Shown piece after piece: positions 8,001 to 16,587 of a DNA stretch of 64,000 bases. The stretch covers positions 186,001-250,000 of the forward strand of contig NZ_CP070368.1 in NCBI RefSeq assembly GCF_016919705.1. The letters run 5' to 3'. The DNA comes from Paracoccus methylovorus. GTDB taxonomy: Bacteria > Pseudomonadota > Alphaproteobacteria > Rhodobacterales > Rhodobacteraceae. A program made the position numbers and the translations under genes. Within the stretch, counting starts at the first letter, position 1. Every line of letters starts with the position of its first letter. The notes under the pieces were generated by a model, which had not been told where the DNA came from, searched no databases, and was given only the letters and a program-made list of their open reading frames with translations.

Positions 8001-8198
8001 CTAGTCGCGGATAGATGCCGGTTCGGACTCGGCGGAGGCGCCTGTGCACTGGCGCGTTCCGCGGGTAAATGTTACATGCTCTGCGATGTTGTGGGCGATC
8101 TCATGGATCGGTTCACAGTGAGTCATGCCGATGATGATCCTGCTTTCGATGAAGGCAGCCAATTCGGTCGAGCTTGAGTTGGGGGATAAGAAAGGCAT
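8001..8198 (-). CDS. Small hypothetical protein (65 aa)
   Basis: A short frame in the 365-base gap after petR. Residues 9-40 read like a folded helical protein (STELAAFIESRII, EPIHEIAHNIAEHVTFT), and a GGAAGAG ribosome binding site lies about seven bases before the ATG. It is not recognised as any family. The remaining bases of the gap show a short inverted repeat near 7958-7979 and nothing else. Confidence 0.35.
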   Translation of the reverse strand: MPFLSPNSSSTELAAFIESRIIIGMTHCEPIHEIAHNIAEHVTFTRGTRQCTGASAESEPASIRD

Positions 8199-8281
8199 GT
8201 CAGTCTCTTCCGTTACTGCGGACTTCTACCTTATCCTTCGATCATGTCAGTTTAATGAACTTCCATTCGGGGGATGACAAA

Positions 8282-8668
8282 ATGAAACGAGTCATTACCT
8301 ACGGGACCTTTGACACACTGCATTTCGGCCATATCCGCCTGCTGCAACGTGCCCGGGCCTTGGGTGACTATCTGATCGTTGCTTTGTCTACCGATGAATT
8401 CAACGCGATAAAGGGCAAGGTTGCCTTTCACAGCTGGGAAGAGCGCAAGGCTCATCTCGAGGCGTTGCGCTATGTTGATCTCGTGATACCGGAAAAGACC
8501 TGGGAACAGAAACGGGATGATATTCCGCTGTACCGAGTCGACATTTTTACAATGGGTGACGATTGGCAGGGGAAATTCGATTTCCTTTCCGACCTTTGTG
8601 AGGTTCACTATATGCCTCGCACAGAAGGCATTTCTAGCACGATGATCCGTAATGGATTGCGGGCCTGA
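8282..8668 (+). CDS. tagD: Glycerol-3-phosphate cytidylyltransferase-type nucleotidyltransferase
   Basis: The 128-residue protein has the HxGH nucleotide-binding motif (H14 and H17 in DTLHFGH) and the RTEGISST signature near the C terminus, both diagnostic of TagD/GCT enzymes that make CDP-glycerol from CTP and glycerol 3-phosphate. Start at 8282 gives the family length; an upstream ATG at 8174 adds 36 unrelated residues. Base composition is more A/T-rich than the neighbours. In Gram-negatives such genes occur in polyol-phosphate capsule or O-antigen loci; here only a LicD-like remnant accompanies it. Confidence 0.85.
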   Translation: MKRVITYGTFDTLHFGHIRLLQRARALGDYLIVALSTDEFNAIKGKVAFHSWEERKAHLEALRYVDLVIPEKTWEQKRDDIPLYRVDIFTMGDDWQGKFDFLSDLCEVHYMPRTEGISSTMIRNGLRA

Positions 8669-8755
8669 TAAACAATAATAAAAGTTCTTTGGAGTTGGTT
8701 AATGCAGGTTAGATAGAACGAGAGCGAAAACGGACAAGGTTTATCACGCTGACTG

Positions 8756-9287
8756 ATGAGTTGTCTTCGGGTTTTTGACTTTATGGCCCGCGCGGCGTTG
8801 TGCAAGAACCTGAAAATAGACTGCAAAGTGGATCGCATTGAGCTTTCCATCGATGCCGGTAAAAAGCAGCCCTATGTCCTCCTTAGACCCTGTTATTTTT
8901 GGTTCCGATCGGAGGCCCCAAGGCAAACTGGATCTGTTTCCCTGTTGGCGTGAGAGGACAATCTGCAGGTAATGCTGAAGTATCCTATTTATAGTCCCGT
9001 CCCTGCCGATGTCACCCTGCCACCGTCACAAGTCTCGCTCTATGATCGCTGCTATCCTGCCCCGCGAAACCAGAGGCATTTCTGACTCACCGCTACGGGA
9101 GCACTTGGAAGGTGCCCGCCCTTTATCATGAGTGGTCTTGGCCGTTGAATAATAGCAGCCGGCAACGAGAAATTATTACCGATAAGCTGAAAGGCGCATC
9201 TTCTTACAGGGACTTCTGGCCTTAAGTGATCGACGACATGCTCATGGAATGCAACAGAAAACTCCACTTCGGTGAAAATCTTAACAG
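8756..9287 (+). pseudogene. Decayed LicD/fukutin-like phosphotransferase gene, truncated by an IS
   Basis: One frame runs from 8756 through an in-frame TGA at 8951 to a TGA at 9083, and the reading continues after a shift into the frame LTHRYGSTWKVPALYHEW, which meets a TAA at 9223 and then runs into the left end of the IS at 9288. The YG..WK.P element is like the C-terminal signature of LicD proteins, which add phosphocholine or other phospho-groups to glycans. Proximity to the CDP-glycerol-type enzyme supports a lost surface-glycan function. The N-terminal part is not recognisable, so the family call is tentative. Confidence 0.4.
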
Positions 9288-10623
9288 GGCGCTGAAAAAC
9301 TCCGGCCTCGACGCGCATCTTGGAGCGTGATTCACCAGCCACCGCTGGTATGACGGAGGTAGCGATGCGCGGATCGGACAAGGTGACGGGATCGCTGTTC
9401 AGCTACGTCGATCTTGAGGAGCGCATCCCGGCGCGGCATCCGTTGCGTAAGATCAGGGCGGTCGTCAACGATGCGTTGCGCGCCCTGGATGCCGAGGTCG
9501 ACCGGCTCTACGCCGGCGAGGGCCGTCCCTCGATCGCACCGGAACAGCTGATACGGGCCAGCCTCTTGCAGATCCTTTCCTCGATCCGTTCCGAGCGGCA
9601 GCTCATGGAGCAGATGGACTACAACCTGTTGTTCCGCTGGTTCGTGCGCCTCGGGATTGACGACGCCATCTGGGTCCCGACGGTCTTCACGAAGAACCGC
9701 GACCGGCTCCTGACCACGGACATGTCCCGCAAGATCATGGCTGCCATCCTGGCGCATCGCGAGGTGGCGCCGCTGCTGTCGGACGACCACTTCTCGGTCG
9801 ATGGCACATTGGTAAAGGCCTGGGCATCGATGAAGAGCTTCCAGCCGAAGGACAATCCGTTGCCCGACCGGAACGACGACCCAGGTGATCCGCCAGATAC
9901 CGTCGCCCATGCCGAACCTTCCGATCAATCCACTACCGAACCCGAACCCATGACCCGCCCCACACGCCGCCACCGCAACGCCGAAGTCGATTTCCGTGGT
10001 GAACGGGGCTCCAACGCAACTCATGCTTCGATGACCGATCCTGATGCCCGGTTGTTCAAGAAGTCACCTGGCGCAGGCGCGATGCTGTGCTTCATGGGGC
10101 ATAGCTTGATGGAGAACCGTGCCGGCCTGATCGTGCAGGCCGACCTGACCCAGGCGGGTGGCCAGGCCGAACGCCGTGCCGCCATCGACATGCTCCATCG
10201 CCATTCACCGGGATCCACACGGCGACTGACCCTGGCGGCAGACCGCGGCTACGACAGCGCCGACTTCGTCGCCGAGCTGCGCCAGATGGTAGTCACGCCG
10301 CATGTCGCCCAGAAGTCCCGGCATTCCACCATTGATGGCAGAACCACCCGGCATCCCGGCTACGCCAAATCTCAGCGGCGCCGGAAGAAGATCAAGGAAC
10401 CTTTCGGCTGGGCAAAGACCATCGGCGGCATGGCACAGACCATGTATCGCGGTATAGAGCGTGTGCGAGCCCGCTTCACCATGGCGATAGTGGCCTGCAA
10501 CTTGGCCAGTTTGCCAAAACTGCTCGCCGCTTGAGGCAGAAGGTTGCCTTTCCCCTGCGCAAAACGCCACCTCAAGCCGGAGGTGCGGGGAAACCGTTCT
10601 CCGCAGCGACCTTTTTCAGCGCC
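9288..10623 (+). mobile_element. IS5/IS1182-type insertion sequence
   Basis: The element of about 1.34 kb is bounded by inverted ends GGCGCTGAAAAA (9288-9299) and its complement (10612-10623). It holds one full transposase gene. No convincing target duplication was seen at the edges (left flank ACAG, right flank TTGC). Confidence 0.8.
9365..10534 (+). CDS. IS5/IS1182-family DDE transposase
   Basis: The 389-residue protein starts MRGSDKVTGSLFSYVDLEER, the usual start of this transposase group, at 9365; the longer frame from 9320 would take in IS terminal sequence. Catalytic candidates are the aspartates in FSVDGTLV and LAADRGYDSADF and the glutamate in KIKEPFGWAK. The gene is full length with no stop or shift, so the element may be active. 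Confidence 0.9.
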   Translation: MRGSDKVTGSLFSYVDLEERIPARHPLRKIRAVVNDALRALDAEVDRLYAGEGRPSIAPEQLIRASLLQILSSIRSERQLMEQMDYNLLFRWFVRLGIDDAIWVPTVFTKNRDRLLTTDMSRKIMAAILAHREVAPLLSDDHFSVDGTLVKAWASMKSFQPKDNPLPDRNDDPGDPPDTVAHAEPSDQSTTEPEPMTRPTRRHRNAEVDFRGERGSNATHASMTDPDARLFKKSPGAGAMLCFMGHSLMENRAGLIVQADLTQAGGQAERRAAIDMLHRHSPGSTRRLTLAADRGYDSADFVAELRQMVVTPHVAQKSRHSTIDGRTTRHPGYAKSQRRRKKIKEPFGWAKTIGGMAQTMYRGIERVRARFTMAIVACNLASLPKLLAA

Positions 10624-10638
10624 TTGCTAGACGCCCTA

Positions 10639-11781
10639 GTCAGCTGCATCTAAATTTCGGCACATAGATTTTGCTGTGTTTTCTGGCAGAAGCGTTTGAC
10701 CGACGCGAGGATTTCGTCGGCGGATTTGACCCATCGGTAGGGCTTGGGGTTCTCGTTGTGCGCGTCGATGAATGCGACAATGTCCGCCTCGAGGTCGGCG
10801 GTGGAGCGGTGGACGCCCCGTTGCAGTTGCTTGCGCGTCAGTTCTGCGAACCAGCGCTCCACCTGGTTGATCCAACTGGCTGAGGTGGGTGTGAAATGCA
10901 CATGCCAATGCGGGCGCCGGGCGAGCCAGGCCTTGATCTTGGGTGTCTTGTGGGTGGCGTAGTTGTCCATCACCAGATGCACGTCCCGTCCTTGCGGCAA
11001 GGTTGCATCGATCCGCTTCAGGAAGTCGAGGAACGCGGTCGCCCGGTGCCGCTTGTAGCATTTGCCGATCACCGCCCCTGTGGCGATATCGAGTGCTGCA
11101 AACAGCGAGGTCGTACCGTGGCGGATATAGCTGTGGGTTCTCCGCTCGGCGACACCCGGCGCCATCGGCAACACCGGCTGTTCCCGATCCAGCGCCTGAA
11201 TCTGGGATTTTTCGTCCACGCACAGCACGATGGCCCGGTTCGGTGGGGCCATGTAAAGGCCGACGATATCCTGCACCTTGTCGACGAACAGCGGATCGGT
11301 CGAGAGCTTGAACGTCTCGCTGCGATGCGGTTGCAGGCCGAAGGCGGCCCAGATCCGGCGGATGGTGGTATGCGACAGGCCCGTCGCCACAGCCATCGAG
11401 CGGATCGACCAATGGGTGGCGTCCTTCGGCGTGGTGTTCAGTGTCCGCTCGATCACCTCGGCTACCTGATCGTCCGACACCGTGCGGGGCCGACCAGGAC
11501 GATATTCGTCGGTCAGCCCCTCGATCCGGTCCCTGACGGACCGTCTGCGCCACTTGCCGACAGTATGCTCATGCACTCCGAGCCGCGCGCCGACCTCCTT
11601 GCTTTGCAGCCCTTCCGCACAGAGCAGGATTATCCGGCACCGGTCCGACAGCGAACGCGCCGCCTTGTGCCGTCGAACCTGAGCCTCCAGAAACCCGCGC
11701 TCCGCGGCGCTCAGAACCACCTCGTCCGCCACCCGGCCTACCATAGCATCCTCCGAAACCGCTCGGATCAATGATACGGAC
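10639..11781 (-). mobile_element. IS630-family insertion sequence
   Basis: The element of about 1.14 kb has a TA dinucleotide at each edge (10637-10638 and 11782-11783), as expected from TA target duplication, and imperfect inverted ends beginning GTC. It is only 15 bases from the IS to its left and about 17 from the next IS. Confidence 0.75.
10650..11771 (-). CDS. IS630-family transposase
   Basis: The 373-residue protein has an N-terminal helix-turn-helix pair ([25 protein letters not shown] and a second near residues 115-145) and the DDE triad of IS630/Tc1: [14 protein letters not shown] and INQVERWF. It reads through as a single frame, unlike some IS630 members that need a frameshift. A start at 11744 (MVGRVADEV) is an alternative. 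Confidence 0.9.
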   Translation of the reverse strand: MIRAVSEDAMVGRVADEVVLSAAERGFLEAQVRRHKAARSLSDRCRIILLCAEGLQSKEVGARLGVHEHTVGKWRRRSVRDRIEGLTDEYRPGRPRTVSDDQVAEVIERTLNTTPKDATHWSIRSMAVATGLSHTTIRRIWAAFGLQPHRSETFKLSTDPLFVDKVQDIVGLYMAPPNRAIVLCVDEKSQIQALDREQPVLPMAPGVAERRTHSYIRHGTTSLFAALDIATGAVIGKCYKRHRATAFLDFLKRIDATLPQGRDVHLVMDNYATHKTPKIKAWLARRPHWHVHFTPTSASWINQVERWFAELTRKQLQRGVHRSTADLEADIVAFIDAHNENPKPYRWVKSADEILASVKRFCQKTQQNLCAEI

Positions 11782-11819
11782 TACAGTTCCGGGGGAATAG
11801 GGTCCAGACTCATTGATGG

Positions 11820-12158
11820 TTAAAGCCAGAAGATGACGGCGGCTGCCAAAGCGATGGCAGACAGGAAGACCTTGGGGCATCTGTCGTAGCGGGTAGCGAT
11901 CCGGCGCCAGTCCTTGAGCTTGGCGAACAGGTTCTCAATCCTGTGCCGCTGGCGGTAGAGCAGCTTGTCGTAGGCAAAGGGGACCTTGCGGCTCCTGGAT
12001 GAGGGAATGCACGGCGCGATACCCTTGGCGGCAAGCGCCTGCCGGAACCCGGCGCTGTCGTAGCCGCGGTCGGCGATAAGCGTCCTGGCCGGCGGCAGGG
12101 TGTCGAGCACGAGGCTTGCGCCCTTGTGATCGCTCATCTGGCCCTTCGACAAAGCCAT
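11820..12158 (-). CDS. IS427-group transposase, C-terminal frame (orfB)
   Basis: The 112 residues contain the catalytic core of the IS5 DDE domain: LIADRGYDSAGF and the C-terminal YRQRHRIENLFAKLKDWRRIATRYD with the conserved glutamate. Its start at ATG 12158 is arbitrary, because the same frame is open upstream to a KLHTVCDGEGRP segment that belongs to the same protein. Confidence 0.7.
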   Translation of the reverse strand: MALSKGQMSDHKGASLVLDTLPPARTLIADRGYDSAGFRQALAAKGIAPCIPSSRSRKVPFAYDKLLYRQRHRIENLFAKLKDWRRIATRYDRCPKVFLSAIALAAAVIFWL

Positions 12159-12204
12159 GATGATCGGCCGGCCCTCGCCGTCGCAGACAGTGTGGAGCTT
12201 GAGT

Positions 12205-12594
12205 TCAGGCCATCTTTTGTGCGGCCGATACGACGGGGAACAGCCCCTTTTTGAGCAAGCTCGCCGCCGTACGGTGGGCCTTCAGATGCGTCGCGTCGAT
12301 CATGATGCGCTCCGGTCTCGGCCCCTCGCGGGAGAGCCCCGCGAAGATGCGGTCGAACACGCCGAGCCGGCTCCAGCGGATGAAGCGGCTGTAAAGCGTC
12401 TTGTGCGGCCCATAGTCCTTGGGTGCATCCTTCCACTGCAGGCCGTTGCGGATCACATAGACGATCCCGCCCATCACCCGCCGGTCATCGACCCGTGGCA
12501 CACCATGCGACAGCGCAAAGTAAGGCTCGATCCGCGCCATCTGCCGCTCGCTCAGCAAAAACAAATCACCCATCACAGCCTCCTCAACGGACAC
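12205..12594 (-). CDS. IS427-group transposase, N-terminal frame (orfA)
   Basis: The 129 residues comprise the DUF4096-type N-terminal domain (RQMARIEPYFALSHGVPRVDD), the YVIRNGLQWKDAP motif and the first catalytic aspartate in IMIDATHLKAHRTA. A start at 12573 (MGDLFLLSERQ) is more usual for the group. The frame leaves the conserved path after LLKKGLFP, at an A5G run suited to ribosomal slippage. Confidence 0.7.
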   Translation of the reverse strand: MSVEEAVMGDLFLLSERQMARIEPYFALSHGVPRVDDRRVMGGIVYVIRNGLQWKDAPKDYGPHKTLYSRFIRWSRLGVFDRIFAGLSREGPRPERIMIDATHLKAHRTAASLLKKGLFPVVSAAQKMA

Positions 12595-12713
12595 TGTGAA
12601 TCACACATCATGACTAATTAATAGGTCCCCAGCCTAGCTATGATTGGGCTTCTCCACGATCATGGCCAAGATAGCACCAGGCCAACGTGCGTGGGCGGGT
12701 ATGTGTGCAAGAT

Positions 12714-12777
12714 GGGTATTGGGGCAACGAAGAAGCCTTCGTTACGCCGCGGTGTCTTCTTTGTTGCATAAATACCC
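12714..12777. repeat. Inverted pair of the dispersed GGGTATTT/GAAGAAG motif
   Basis: One copy (12714-12735, plus orientation) and a second, inverted copy (12755-12777) face each other across a 19-base loop and could form a long imperfect hairpin. They lie between the IS cluster and the 3' end of secA. The rest of 12630-12810 shows nothing recognisable. Confidence 0.65.
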
Positions 12778-12810
12778 ATGCTCCGCGGGCAAGAAGCTGG
12801 ACATATGAGA

Positions 12811-12828
12811 AGGGGCCCGAAGGCCCCC
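12811..12828 (-). terminator. Terminator of secA
   Basis: On the minus strand, just after the secA stop, GGGGCC and GGCCCC pair around a TTCG tetraloop, followed by a short pyrimidine tail. A UUCG-capped stem is typical of stable hairpins. Confidence 0.7.
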
Positions 12829-12831
12829 TAA

Positions 12832-15537
12832 TCATGCCAATGCGCCGTGGCAGTGCTTGAACTTGTTGCCGGACCCGCAGGGGCAAGGATCGTTGCGCGA
12901 GGGATTGCCCCAGGTGGTGGGGTCCGTCTCGTCAAAGCCGGCGACGCGGCCCGAGACTTCACCGCCTTCGGCCTCTTCATGCTCGGGGTGCATTTGCGCC
13001 TCGACCGCCTCTTGCTGCTGCTGATATTCGCGCAGCATCTGTTCGCGTTCGGCATCGGTCAGCGGGCGGATACGGGCCAGTTGCTGCGTTACGTCGAAGC
13101 GCAGCCCATCCAGCATGGTTTCGAAAAGCTGGAAGCCCTCGGTCTTGTATTCCGACAGCGGATCGCGTTGTGCGTAACCGCGGAAGCCCACGACGGAGCG
13201 CAGGTGTTCAAGCGTCACCAGATGTTCGCGCCATTTGGCGTCGATTTGCTGCAGCAGCACCTGTTTTTCAATCTGACGCATGTTCTCGGGACCGAATTGT
13301 TCGGCCTTCTGCGTCATATAGGCACTGGTGGCCTGTTGGACGCGTTCGCGGATGGCATCCTGATCCACGCCCTCCTCGGCCGCCCAATCGGCGATGGGAA
13401 GGTCCATGTTCAGCCGCTCGACCACTGCGTCATGCAGGCCCGTGATGTTCCATTGCTCGGCATAAGCGCGCGGCGGCAGGTATTGGTCGATCAGGTCGTC
13501 GATCACCTGCGCGCGCATGTCGGCCGCAATGTCCCCGACCTCGTCCGTATGCATGATTTCCAGGCGCTGGCTGAAGATGGCCTTGCGCTGGTCGTTCATC
13601 ACGTCGTCGAACTTCAGCAACTGTTTGCGAATGTCGAAGTTGCGGCCCTCGACCTTGGCCTGGGCGCGTTCCAGCGACTTGTTGACCCAAGGGTGGACGA
13701 TGGCCTCGCCCGCTTTCATGCCCAGCGACGACAGCACCTTGTCCAGCCGCTCCGAGCCGAAGATGCGCATCAGGTCGTCTTCCAGCGACAGGAAGAACAG
13801 CGAACGGCCGGGGTCGCCCTGACGGCCCGAACGCCCACGCAACTGGTTGTCGATACGGCGGCTTTCATGGCGCTCAGTCGCCAAGACGAACAGGCCGCCC
13901 GCGTCCAGAACCGCCTGTTTCTCGGCGGCATGCTCGGATTCGATCCGGGCACGCACCTCGTCGGGGTTCGCCTCGGGATCGGCGGCCAGCGCTTCCATTA
14001 CCTTCATTTCGACGTTGCCGCCCAACTGGATGTCGGTGCCGCGCCCTGCCATGTTGGTGGCGATGGTCACCGCGCCCAGCTTGCCGGCATCGGCGACGAT
14101 CTTGGCCTCTTGCTCGTGCTGGCGGGCGTTCAGCACATTATGCTCGATACCCTCCTTGCCAAGCATTTGCGACAGCATCTCGGATTTCTCGATTGAGGTG
14201 GTGCCGACAAGGATCGGCTGACCCTTGGCATGGGCCTCTTTGATCGCCTCGATCACGGCAGCATATTTCTCGGCCGCGGTGCGATAGACGCGGTCATGCT
14301 CGTCGATACGCTGCACGGGGCGGTTGGTCGGCACCTCGACCACGCCGAGCTTGTAGATTTCGGCGAATTCCTCGGCCTCGGTCGCGGCGGTGCCGGTCAT
14401 GCCCGAAAGCTTGTCGTAAAGCCGGAAATAGTTCTGGAAGGTGACCGAGGCGAGCGTCACGTTTTCCGGCTGAATGGCGACGCCTTCCTTGGCTTCGATG
14501 GCCTGGTGCAGACCGTCGGACAGGCGGCGGCCCTTCATCATCCGGCCGGTGAATTCGTCGATCAGCACAATTTCGTCGTCGCGCACGATATAGTGCTGGT
14601 CGCGCAAGAACAGCTTGTGAGCACGCATCGCCTGGTTGACGTGGTGGACGATGGTAGTCGATTCCGGGTCGTAGAGCGTCTGCCCCTCGGGCAGGATGCC
14701 TGCGGCTTGCAGGCGCTTTTCAAGAAACTCGTTGCCTTCCTCGGTAAAGGTGGCGTTACGGGACTTTTCGTCCAGCTTGTAATGCTCGGGTTGAAGCTCC
14801 GGCATGAACTTGTCCAGCGTCATGTAAAGTTCGCTGCGGTCCTGGCTGGGTCCCGAGATGATCAGCGGTGTGCGCGCCTCATCGACAAGGATGCTGTCCA
14901 CCTCGTCAACGATGGCATAGAAATGCCCGCGCTGGGTCATCTGGTCGATCGACCCTTTCATGTTGTCGCGCAGATAATCGAAGCCCAACTCGTTGTTCGT
15001 GGCATAGGTGACGTCGGCCTGATAGGCCTGTCGCTTTTCCGCATCCTCCTGGAAGGGGTAGACGACGCCGGTGGTCATGCCCAGTTGCGCGAACACCTTG
15101 CCCATCCATTGCGCGTCGCGTTTCGCCAGGTAGTCGTTGACGGTGACGACGTGGACGCCCTTGCCGGCCAGCGCATTCAGATATGCCGGGAAGGTGGCGA
15201 CCAAGGTCTTGCCCTCGCCGGTCTTCATTTCGGCGATATTGCCCTGATGCAGGAAGATGCCGCCCATCAACTGCGTGTCAAAAGCGCGCAGGCCGATCGC
15301 GCGGCGCGCGCCTTCTCGGCAGTTGGCGAATGCTTCGGGCAGAAGCTTGTCCAGATCCTCGCCCGATTGTGCCCGACCCTGAAGCTCGCGGGTCTTGCCG
15401 ATCAGGTCGGCGTCCGACAAAGCGCGGAATTTTTCCTCCAGCGCGTTGATCTGGGCCACCAGCGGGCGGACCGATTTTACCTTGCGGTCATTGGGCGTGC
15501 CAAAGACCAGTTTCGCCAAGTTTCCGATGCCGAGCAT
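12832..15537 (-). CDS. secA: Preprotein translocase ATPase SecA
   Basis: The 901-residue motor pushes unfolded secretory proteins through SecYEG. Walker A is [12 protein letters not shown]-like box [13 protein letters not shown], then helicase domain 2 ([38 protein letters not shown]) and a C-terminal zinc finger ([15 protein letters not shown]) that binds SecB. I start at ATG 15537 ([13 protein letters not shown]), which has GAAGG six bases upstream; a TTG four codons earlier is less likely. It is divergent from the foldase gene, which acts on exported proteins. Confidence 0.97.
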   Translation of the reverse strand: MLGIGNLAKLVFGTPNDRKVKSVRPLVAQINALEEKFRALSDADLIGKTRELQGRAQSGEDLDKLLPEAFANCREGARRAIGLRAFDTQLMGGIFLHQGNIAEMKTGEGKTLVATFPAYLNALAGKGVHVVTVNDYLAKRDAQWMGKVFAQLGMTTGVVYPFQEDAEKRQAYQADVTYATNNELGFDYLRDNMKGSIDQMTQRGHFYAIVDEVDSILVDEARTPLIISGPSQDRSELYMTLDKFMPELQPEHYKLDEKSRNATFTEEGNEFLEKRLQAAGILPEGQTLYDPESTTIVHHVNQAMRAHKLFLRDQHYIVRDDEIVLIDEFTGRMMKGRRLSDGLHQAIEAKEGVAIQPENVTLASVTFQNYFRLYDKLSGMTGTAATEAEEFAEIYKLGVVEVPTNRPVQRIDEHDRVYRTAAEKYAAVIEAIKEAHAKGQPILVGTTSIEKSEMLSQMLGKEGIEHNVLNARQHEQEAKIVADAGKLGAVTIATNMAGRGTDIQLGGNVEMKVMEALAADPEANPDEVRARIESEHAAEKQAVLDAGGLFVLATERHESRRIDNQLRGRSGRQGDPGRSLFFLSLEDDLMRIFGSERLDKVLSSLGMKAGEAIVHPWVNKSLERAQAKVEGRNFDIRKQLLKFDDVMNDQRKAIFSQRLEIMHTDEVGDIAADMRAQVIDDLIDQYLPPRAYAEQWNITGLHDAVVERLNMDLPIADWAAEEGVDQDAIRERVQQATSAYMTQKAEQFGPENMRQIEKQVLLQQIDAKWREHLVTLEHLRSVVGFRGYAQRDPLSEYKTEGFQLFETMLDGLRFDVTQQLARIRPLTDAEREQMLREYQQQQEAVEAQMHPEHEEAEGGEVSGRVAGFDETDPTTWGNPSRNDPCPCGSGNKFKHCHGALA

Positions 15538-15744
15538 ATGAACCTTCAAAATCGCGTATCTGGGGTGCGCGGGACGTTCCGCCCACTTGCCGGCACCATT
15601 CGCCTTGCCCTATCACTTGGGCCGGAAAAACGGCGACGGGCGCGCATTTTCGGTTGCGCTGGATGTATGCCCCGGCCGGCCCACTGTCAACGCTTGCGCC
15701 CGTTCACCTGTACGTGGACGCGCCGTCCCATAAAGGGGAATAAA

Positions 15745-16584
15745 ATGCTGAAACCGCTTTTCGCCGTCTCTGTGCTGCTTTCGGGGATCGTTCCGGCCCT
15801 GCCCGCGCTGGCGCAGGATGCCGACACGGTCGTCGCAACCGTCAATGGCGAGACGATCACGCTGGGCCAGATGGTCGCCATGCGGCAGGGGCTGGACGCG
15901 CAGTCGACGCAGGGCTTGCCGGATACGGCTCTGTGGGACCTGATGCTGGACCAGATGATCCGCCAGACCGCCGTGGCGCAGGCGGCCGAGCCGCTGAGCA
16001 AACGTGACGCCGTCGCGCTGGAAATCGAAAAACGTGCCTATCTTGCCGGTTCGGTTCTGGAAAAGATCGCCGCCGCCGAGCCGGACGAAGCTGAGCTGAA
16101 AGCCGCCTATGCGCAGGCTTTTGGCGATCAGACCCAGCCCGCCACGGAATACAGCGCCGCTCATATCCTGGTGAAGACCAAGGAAGAGGCCGAGGCTATT
16201 GCCCAGCAGATCAAGGATGGCGCCGATTTCGGCCAGTTGGCCGAAGAGAAATCGACCGACAATTCCGGCCCCAACAAGGGCGACCTGGGCTGGTTCCAGC
16301 CCGAGCAGATGGTCGAGCCCTTTGCCGAGGCGGTCAAGGCGCTGGAAAAAGGCCAGGTCTCAGACCCGGTCGAGACCCAGTTCGGCTGGCATCTGATCAA
16401 GCTGAACGACACGCGTGAGGTCACCCCGCCCGCGTTCGAGGAAATCAAGGACCAGCTTGCCGTGCAGGTGCGTCGCGACAAGGTGCAGGCCGAGATCGAA
16501 AAACGCATGTCCGAAGCCACGGTCGAAAAGACCGAAGGGCTCAGCCCCGATCTGCTGAACAAAACCGACATCCTGGGAGAGTGA
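15745..16584 (+). CDS. Periplasmic parvulin-type peptidyl-prolyl isomerase (PpiC/SurA-like foldase)
   Basis: The 279-residue protein has a signal peptide (MLKPLFAVSVLLSGIVPALPALAQ) and one parvulin domain (about 140-235: YSAAHILVKTKEEAEAI, GGDLG-like NKGDLGWFQPEQMVEPF, FGWHLIKLND), flanked by SurA_N-like helices. It probably isomerises prolyl bonds in exported proteins. The start at 15745 has an AAGGGGA binding site. It lies opposite secA and three bases ahead of argJ. Confidence 0.88.
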   Translation: MLKPLFAVSVLLSGIVPALPALAQDADTVVATVNGETITLGQMVAMRQGLDAQSTQGLPDTALWDLMLDQMIRQTAVAQAAEPLSKRDAVALEIEKRAYLAGSVLEKIAAAEPDEAELKAAYAQAFGDQTQPATEYSAAHILVKTKEEAEAIAQQIKDGADFGQLAEEKSTDNSGPNKGDLGWFQPEQMVEPFAEAVKALEKGQVSDPVETQFGWHLIKLNDTREVTPPAFEEIKDQLAVQVRRDKVQAEIEKRMSEATVEKTEGLSPDLLNKTDILGE

Positions 16585-16587
16585 GCG

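Larger units (their letters stand above)
11800..12629 (-). mobile_element. IS5-family (IS427-group) insertion sequence, probably inactive
   Basis: An element of about 0.83 kb carrying two overlapping transposase frames. The ends are not sharply defined: GGGTCC near 11800 and GGTCCC near 12629 are the best candidate termini. Two frame changes are needed to read a whole transposase, one more than the programmed shift of this group. Confidence 0.65.

Noticed and set aside
9288..12629. The three IS elements as one composite transposon
   Set aside because: They belong to three families, with no cargo gene between them and no shared outer ends.
14230..15744. N-terminal 505 codons of a long plus frame ending at 16584
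   Set aside because: Only the part from 15745 has a signal peptide and parvulin domain; the upstream part lies antisense to secA.
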